Assembly (NCBI GenBank): GCA_007126575.1
Contig: SLBA01000103.1
Span: 1-64,000, forward strand
Origin: Gemmatimonadota bacterium
Lineage (GTDB): Bacteria > Gemmatimonadota > Gemmatimonadetes > Longimicrobiales > Gaopeijiaceae
Direction of reading: 5' to 3'
Length of the DNA stretch: 64,000 bases
Positions 59,972 through 64,000 of the stretch are shown piece after piece; the stretch's first letter is position 1; each line of letters begins with the position of its first letter. The notes under the pieces were generated by a model, which worked only from the letters and a program-made list of their open reading frames with translations, was not told the DNA's origin and did no database searches. The position numbers and the translations under genes were made by a program.

Positions 59972-60364
59972 TCACCAGACGAGGGCCAGGAGCTCACCAC
60001 CCACACCTTCGCTCCGGGCGCCGCGATCCGACAGCACGCCCTGCGAGGTGGAGAGGATCGCCATTCCCAGCCCATTTCTCACCCTGGGGATGTCCGCGGC
60101 GCCGACGTACTGGCGACGACCGGGGGTGGACACCCGCTGAAGGTGCCGGATCACCGGTTGGCCCTCGTGATATTTCAGATAGATTCGCAGAACCCCGTGG
60201 CGACCATCGTCCAGGACCTTGTAGTCGAAGACGTAATGGTTCTCCTTGAGGATTCTTGCGATCTCGACCTTCAACTTCGAGACCGGCATGTCCGCCCAAC
60301 GGTGTCCGGCCTGTCCGGCGTTCCGAATGCGGGTCAACAGGTCTGCAATGGGATCAGTCATCAT
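59972..60364 (-). CDS. rpsH: 30S ribosomal protein S8
   Basis: 130 residues; two ATG codons are adjacent (60364 and 60361), preceded by AAGGAG at 12 and 15 bases. MTDPIADLLTRIRNA is the family start; the end has ALSTSQGVLSDR-like sequence. S8 is a known repressor of spc operons in other bacteria. Confidence 0.96.
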   Translation of the reverse strand: MMTDPIADLLTRIRNAGQAGHRWADMPVSKLKVEIARILKENHYVFDYKVLDDGRHGVLRIYLKYHEGQPVIRHLQRVSTPGRRQYVGAADIPRVRNGLGMAILSTSQGVLSDRGARSEGVGGELLALVW

Positions 60365-60380
60365 GATTGGATGCGTCTCC

Positions 60381-60566
60381 TTACCAGCTGGCCTTGCGGA
60401 CCCCGGGAATCTCTCCCCGGAGCGCCAACTGCCGGAAGCAGATTCGGCAAATGCCGAACTTCCGGATGTAGGCGCGGGCCCGACCGCAGCGGTTGCATCG
60501 ATTGTAGTCCCGCACGCCATATTTGGCCTTGCGGTTTGCCTTTTCTACGAGCGCCTTCCTGGCCAT
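60381..60566 (-). CDS. rpsN: 30S ribosomal protein S14, zinc type
   Basis: 61 residues, the short zinc form: CNRCGRA and CRICF give four Cys. ATG 60566 is preceded in frame by a TTG. It lies between rplE and rpsH, as expected. Confidence 0.96.
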   Translation of the reverse strand: MARKALVEKANRKAKYGVRDYNRCNRCGRARAYIRKFGICRICFRQLALRGEIPGVRKASW

Positions 60567-60602
60567 CAATCCCCCAGAACGTTACAGATAGGTGAAGCGG
60601 TA

Positions 60603-61181
60603 TCAGTCGGCCGAGACGCCGATGCTGACCGGGTTCGTCTCGCCCCGGAAGGGAAAGCCCATCTCCCGCAGCAATTCGTACGCCTCGTCGTCCTTGTCGG
60701 TGGAGGTCACGACCGTGATGTCCATGCCGTGAACCGTCTCCACGTCGTCATAATCGATCTCCGGGAACATCAACTGCTCCTTGACCCCGAAGGTGTAGTT
60801 GCCCCGACCGTCGAAGGATCGCGTGGGGATCCCCCGGAAGTCCCTGATCCGTGGCATCGCCACGGACACCAGTCGGTCCAGGAACTCATACATGCGGTCC
60901 CGGCGGAGCGTGACCGAAGCACCCACCGGCATCCCTTCGCGCAGCGAGAAGCCGGCGATGGACTTGCGTGCCTTGGTGACCACCGGCTTCTGACCCGTGA
61001 TCGTGCTGAGCTCTTCGAGCACGGAGTCGAGAAGCTTCTGACTCCGACTCGCCTCTCCGATCCCGACATTCAGGACGACCTTGTCGACCTTCGGGACCTG
61101 GTGAGGGTTCTCGAACTCGAACCGCTCGGTGAGCCGTGGGCGTACCTGCTCTCTGTAATGCTTCTTCAGTCTCGGTTCCAT
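60603..61181 (-). CDS. rplE: 50S ribosomal protein L5
   Basis: 192 residues; [19 protein letters not shown] and [16 protein letters not shown] are family marks. It binds 5S rRNA and the P-site tRNA. The gap to rplX is 21 bases. Confidence 0.97.
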   Translation of the reverse strand: MEPRLKKHYREQVRPRLTERFEFENPHQVPKVDKVVLNVGIGEASRSQKLLDSVLEELSTITGQKPVVTKARKSIAGFSLREGMPVGASVTLRRDRMYEFLDRLVSVAMPRIRDFRGIPTRSFDGRGNYTFGVKEQLMFPEIDYDDVETVHGMDITVVTSTDKDDEAYELLREMGFPFRGETNPVSIGVSAD

Positions 61182-61202
61182 CGGATTCCGTTTCCTTGAC
61201 CG

Positions 61203-61568
61203 TTACGGGCGGGGGACCGGGTTGCCGCTCTTCACGGCAATCCGCTCCTTCGCACCGTCTTTCTCGACCCGGATCTTCACCCGGGAGGGCTCACCCGAGG
61301 CGGGGTCGATGAGCATGACGTTGGAGATGTCAATCGGCATCTCCATGGTCACGATCCCCCCGTCCGGGTTGTTCTGTGTCGGACGTTGATGGCGCTTGCG
61401 CATGTTGACTCCTTCGACCACGACCCGGCCTTCGTCGGCCATGACCCGCATGACGGAGCCTTCCATCTCGCGATAGTTGCCGCGGATCACCCGAACCCGA
61501 TCGCCCTTAACGATGTGGCTCTTCCGCTTGGAACGACGCGCGACCTTCATCTCTTTCTTGCTGGCCAT
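61203..61568 (-). CDS. rplX: 50S ribosomal protein L24
   Basis: 121 residues with a basic start (KVARRSKRKSHIVKGDRVRV) and the KOW motif (GDRVRVIRGNYREMEG). The ATG at 61568 overlaps the rplN stop by one base; a GTG one codon earlier is possible. Confidence 0.95.
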   Translation of the reverse strand: MASKKEMKVARRSKRKSHIVKGDRVRVIRGNYREMEGSVMRVMADEGRVVVEGVNMRKRHQRPTQNNPDGGIVTMEMPIDISNVMLIDPASGEPSRVKIRVEKDGAKERIAVKSGNPVPRP

Positions 61569-61936
61569 CACAGCACCTCGGGGGCCAGAGACACAATCTT
61601 CATGTAACGCTTCTCTCGGAGCTCCCGGCCCACCGGGCCGAAGATCCGGGTTCCCCGGGGCTCACCCTGGGGATTGATCAGTACGGCAGCGTTCTCGTCG
61701 AACCGGATGTAGGAGCCGTCCTTTCGGCGCATCTCCTTGGCGGTCCGTACGATCACGGCCTTGGCTACGTCGCCCTTCTTGACGGCCGCATTCGGGATGG
61801 CCTGCTTGATCGTGACCACGATCACGTCTCCCACCCGGGCATAGCGGCGCTTGGAGCCACCGAGCACCCGGATGCAGAGAGCGCGCTTGGCTCCCGTGTT
61901 GTCCGCGATTTTGAGGACGGATTCCTGCTGAATCAT
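61568..61936 (-). CDS. rplN: 50S ribosomal protein L14
   Basis: 122 residues; [17 protein letters not shown] and [15 protein letters not shown] are family marks. It lies 16 bases after rpsQ and overlaps rplX. Confidence 0.98.
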   Translation of the reverse strand: MIQQESVLKIADNTGAKRALCIRVLGGSKRRYARVGDVIVVTIKQAIPNAAVKKGDVAKAVIVRTAKEMRRKDGSYIRFDENAAVLINPQGEPRGTRIFGPVGRELREKRYMKIVSLAPEVL

Positions 61937-61952
61937 TGACCGAATCTCCTCG

Positions 61953-62252
61953 TCAGACGCGCTCGGGGCGCTCGACCAGATCCGTCACCCGCCAGCGCTT
62001 GAGCTTGGACAGGGGCCGGGTCTCCTGAATACGAACCACATCACCCGTACGGAACTCGTTGTTCTCGTCGTGCGCATGGTATTTCTTTGTCCGCTTCATC
62101 GACTTCCCGTACAGGGGATGGGCAAATCGGCGCTCCACCAGCACGACCACCGTCTTGTCCCCCTTGTCGCTCACGACCACACCCTGTCGGGTCTTTCGGG
62201 TCGCGCGCTCGTGGGTCTCCTTCGCACTCGTTTCCATTTCCACCTCACTCAC
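61953..62252 (-). CDS. rpsQ: 30S ribosomal protein S17
   Basis: 99 residues, GTG start overlapping the rpmC stop (GTGA). It has a longer N-terminus (about 18 residues) than most. [19 protein letters not shown] and [17 protein letters not shown] mark the family. Confidence 0.95.
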   Translation of the reverse strand: MSEVEMETSAKETHERATRKTRQGVVVSDKGDKTVVVLVERRFAHPLYGKSMKRTKKYHAHDENNEFRTGDVVRIQETRPLSKLKRWRVTDLVERPERV

Positions 62253-62455
62253 GATTCGGCTCCGGCCATCTCACGCTCCCGGAGGATCGTCTTCATCCGG
62301 GCGATTTCCCGGCGAATGGTCTTCGGCAGCTGGGGGTTCTCGAGCTGCATCATTGAACTCCGGAAGCGCAGGCGGAAAAGCTCTTCCCGCAGCTCACCCA
62401 TACGTTCCAGGATCTGCTCGTCGTTCATCTCTCGAATATCGTCGGCATTCATCAT
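62249..62455 (-). CDS. rpmC: 50S ribosomal protein L29
   Basis: 68 residues, helical hairpin; [20 protein letters not shown] is the family centre. It lies two bases after rplP and overlaps rpsQ by four. Confidence 0.95.
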   Translation of the reverse strand: MMNADDIREMNDEQILERMGELREELFRLRFRSSMMQLENPQLPKTIRREIARMKTILREREMAGAES

Positions 62456-62457
62456 CG

Positions 62458-62880
62458 TCAGACTCCCATCTGCTCTTCACGAACCACGAACCGGGTCGGA
62501 ATCGGGAGTTTCGCCGAAGCCAGCTGCATCGCACGCTTCGCCACCTCGGGGGGCACCCCTTCCATCTCGAACATGATGCGCCCCGGCTTCACCACGGCGA
62601 CCCACTCCTCGGGATTTCCCTTACCCTTACCCATCCGGGTCTCGGCGGGCTTGCGGGTGATCGGCTTGTCGGGGAAGATCCGAATCCAGATCTTTCCGCC
62701 ACGCTTGATGTGGCGGGTCATCGCCACACGGGCGGACTCGATCTGGCGGTTCGTGATCCACGCCGGTTCCAGCGCCTGGAGGCCGTATTCCCCGAAGGAA
62801 ACATTGTTGCCTCGCTGGGCCTTTCCCCGCATGCGACCCTTGTGGGTCTTTCTGTATTTGACGCGCTTGGGCGAAAGCAT
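62458..62880 (-). CDS. rplP: 50S ribosomal protein L16
   Basis: 140 residues; [19 protein letters not shown] and [19 protein letters not shown] are family marks. It organises the A-site side of the 50S subunit. The preceding gene is rpsC. Confidence 0.98.
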   Translation of the reverse strand: MLSPKRVKYRKTHKGRMRGKAQRGNNVSFGEYGLQALEPAWITNRQIESARVAMTRHIKRGGKIWIRIFPDKPITRKPAETRMGKGKGNPEEWVAVVKPGRIMFEMEGVPPEVAKRAMQLASAKLPIPTRFVVREEQMGV

Positions 62881-62894
62881 GGTGTTCCTGAGCC

Positions 62895-63554
62895 TCAGGT
62901 GTCCGTGGAGTAGGTCCGGCCGCGGCGGTTTTCAATCACCTCGCCGAGGAAGACCCAGCATTTGACCCCGACCGTCCCGTAGGTGGTGTGGGCCTCCACA
63001 CTCGCGTAATCGATGTCGGCCCGGAGCGTGTGGAGCGGCACCCGGCCCTCGTTGTATCCCTCGGTCCGGGCGATCTCGGCTCCGCCGAGACGTCCGGCAC
63101 ACTGCACCCGAATCCCTTCCGCACCGGCCCGCTGAGCGGACTGAACCGCGCGCTTCATGGCGCGCCGGAACGAGATCCGGTTCCGGATCTGGTGCGCGAT
63201 GTTCTCGGCCACGAGCCGGGCATCGATCTCAGGTCGCTTGACTTCCTCGACGTTGACCGACACTTCGCTCTTCGTGAGGACCCCGAGTTCGTCACGCAGC
63301 TTGTCGACCTCGGATCCGCGCTTCCCGATCACCACGCCGGGCCTGGCCGTGTGAACGGTCACGACGATCTTCGAGGGCTTCCGCTCGATCTCCACCGACG
63401 AGATCGCCGCGTGGGCGAGCCTCCGGTGCAGATACAGACGAATGGTCTCGTCCTCCTGCAGCAGGCGGGGAAAATCCTTCTCCGCGTACCACCGCGATTT
63501 CCAGTCCTTCAGGACTCCCAGCCGGAATCCGATCGGATGCGTTTTCTGTCCCAT
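62895..63554 (-). CDS. rpsC: 30S ribosomal protein S3
   Basis: 219 residues. KH domain with [16 protein letters not shown] and a C-terminal half with [12 protein letters not shown]3 has an mRNA helicase role at the ribosome entry site. It lies six bases after rplV. Confidence 0.98.
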   Translation of the reverse strand: MGQKTHPIGFRLGVLKDWKSRWYAEKDFPRLLQEDETIRLYLHRRLAHAAISSVEIERKPSKIVVTVHTARPGVVIGKRGSEVDKLRDELGVLTKSEVSVNVEEVKRPEIDARLVAENIAHQIRNRISFRRAMKRAVQSAQRAGAEGIRVQCAGRLGGAEIARTEGYNEGRVPLHTLRADIDYASVEAHTTYGTVGVKCWVFLGEVIENRRGRTYSTDT

Positions 63555-63560
63555 CCAGCG

Positions 63561-63911
63561 TTACTCCTTCGTATCCACGACTACGGTGATGTGGCTCGTC
63601 CGCTTCCGGATTGGGGCGGCGCGGCCCATGGCCGCGGCCCGAAATCGCCGAAGCGTGGGGCCCTCGTTGACATAGGCCTCCCGGATGAAGAGCTCGTCGG
63701 CATCGACGAAGTCCCCCTGGTCCTGGGCCTTGTACTGAGCGTTCGCCACCGCGGAGCGGAGCGTCTTCGAGACCGGCTCCGCAGCCGCTTTCTTGGAGAA
63801 CTGCAGCAGGGCGTAGGCCTCGTTCACGGACTGTCCGCGAATCTGGTCCACGACGAGCCGCACCTTCCGCGGGCTCATTCGAATGAATCGTGCTATGGCC
63901 TTGGCTTCCAT
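63561..63911 (-). CDS. rplV: 50S ribosomal protein L22
   Basis: 116 residues from ATG 63911 (a TTG two codons earlier has a nearer GGAG and is possible). [15 protein letters not shown] and the C-terminal [11 protein letters not shown] hairpin that lines the exit tunnel mark the family. Confidence 0.96.
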   Translation of the reverse strand: MEAKAIARFIRMSPRKVRLVVDQIRGQSVNEAYALLQFSKKAAAEPVSKTLRSAVANAQYKAQDQGDFVDADELFIREAYVNEGPTLRRFRAAAMGRAAPIRKRTSHITVVVDTKE

Positions 63912-63952
63912 CTTCAATTCTTCTCCGCCGATCCGGTGCGTAGGTCGAGAGT

Positions 63953-64000
63953 CTATCGGACTTTCGACCGCTTGTCAGCCAACTTTCCACCATGTCCCCT
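63953..64000 (-). CDS. rpsS: 30S ribosomal protein S19, C-terminal end (cut by window edge)
   Basis: The last 15 codons and TAG stop (63955-63953): [15 protein letters not shown]. The GHGG-K pattern is the conserved end of S19, and its place before rplV is standard. The rest of the S10 operon lies beyond the window. Confidence 0.9.
   Translation of the reverse strand, partial: RGHGGKLADKRSKVR

Overview
The window is a gene-dense, high-GC stretch of bacterial chromosome. Almost every gene is on the minus strand; only a ppiD-like gene at 5946-7793 is on the plus strand. The cell is diderm: there are LptD, BamD, Tol-Pal, CpoB, a multi-barrel outer-membrane protein and many lipoproteins. SecA carries a long helical insertion of the kind seen in the Bacteroidota/FCB group. 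That insertion, the putative-LptD type and the accB-accC-comB-ftsK order together suggest Gemmatimonadota or a close FCB relative. This is inference from gene content; no database search was possible.

Layout, read in the minus-strand direction from high to low coordinates. (1) 64000-51672 is a canonical S10-spc-alpha ribosomal cluster from rpsS (cut by the edge) to rplQ, with secY, adk, map and rpoA in their usual places but no infA. (2) 51650-49852 holds a small membrane-anchored protein, rpmB and hemD. (3) 49800-43884 is a nucleotide-sugar block: a UDP-GlcNAc-type dehydrogenase, UDP-glucose dehydrogenase, UDP-glucuronate decarboxylase (together the last two give UDP-xylose), a TPR lipoprotein and a WbpE-like aminotransferase. 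(4) 43715-36919 holds bamD, nadD, secA and a large outer-membrane protein. (5) 36834-28312 holds radC, a lipoprotein, rel, uvrB, tsaE, tsaB, rimI and hemB. (6) 28212-18931 runs from a secreted protein through hemX-like, hemA and an epimerase into tolQ-tolR-tolA/tonB-tolB-pal-cpoB. (7) 18832-12837 holds nrdR, tatC, lptD and an FN3-type lipoprotein. (8) 12750-8000 holds a formimidoyltransferase, an acidic TPR protein, a polyprenyl diphosphate synthase, a small membrane protein and tatA. (9) After the plus-strand ppiD island, 5596-1 holds a second acidic TPR protein, aroQ, efp, accB, accC, comB and the first codons of ftsK.

Many neighbours overlap by four bases, and several apparent long reading frames actually start at an internal GTG or TTG inside such an overlap (aroQ, lptD, ugd, the outer-membrane protein). 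Sigma-70-like promoters can be read at 5718-5747, 5836-5864, 28272-28300 and 36044-36072. Two genes (formimidoyltransferase, TPR lipoprotein at 46016) have a strong -10 box so close to the ATG that their mRNAs are probably leaderless.

I see no CRISPR array, insertion sequence, phage gene, toxin-antitoxin pair, tRNA or rRNA. The region is core envelope and translation biology. The least explained items are the acidic TPR proteins, the three-barrel outer-membrane protein translationally coupled to secA, a 14-bp perfect inverted repeat before radC, the small protein between rplQ and rpmB, and comB in the accBC operon.
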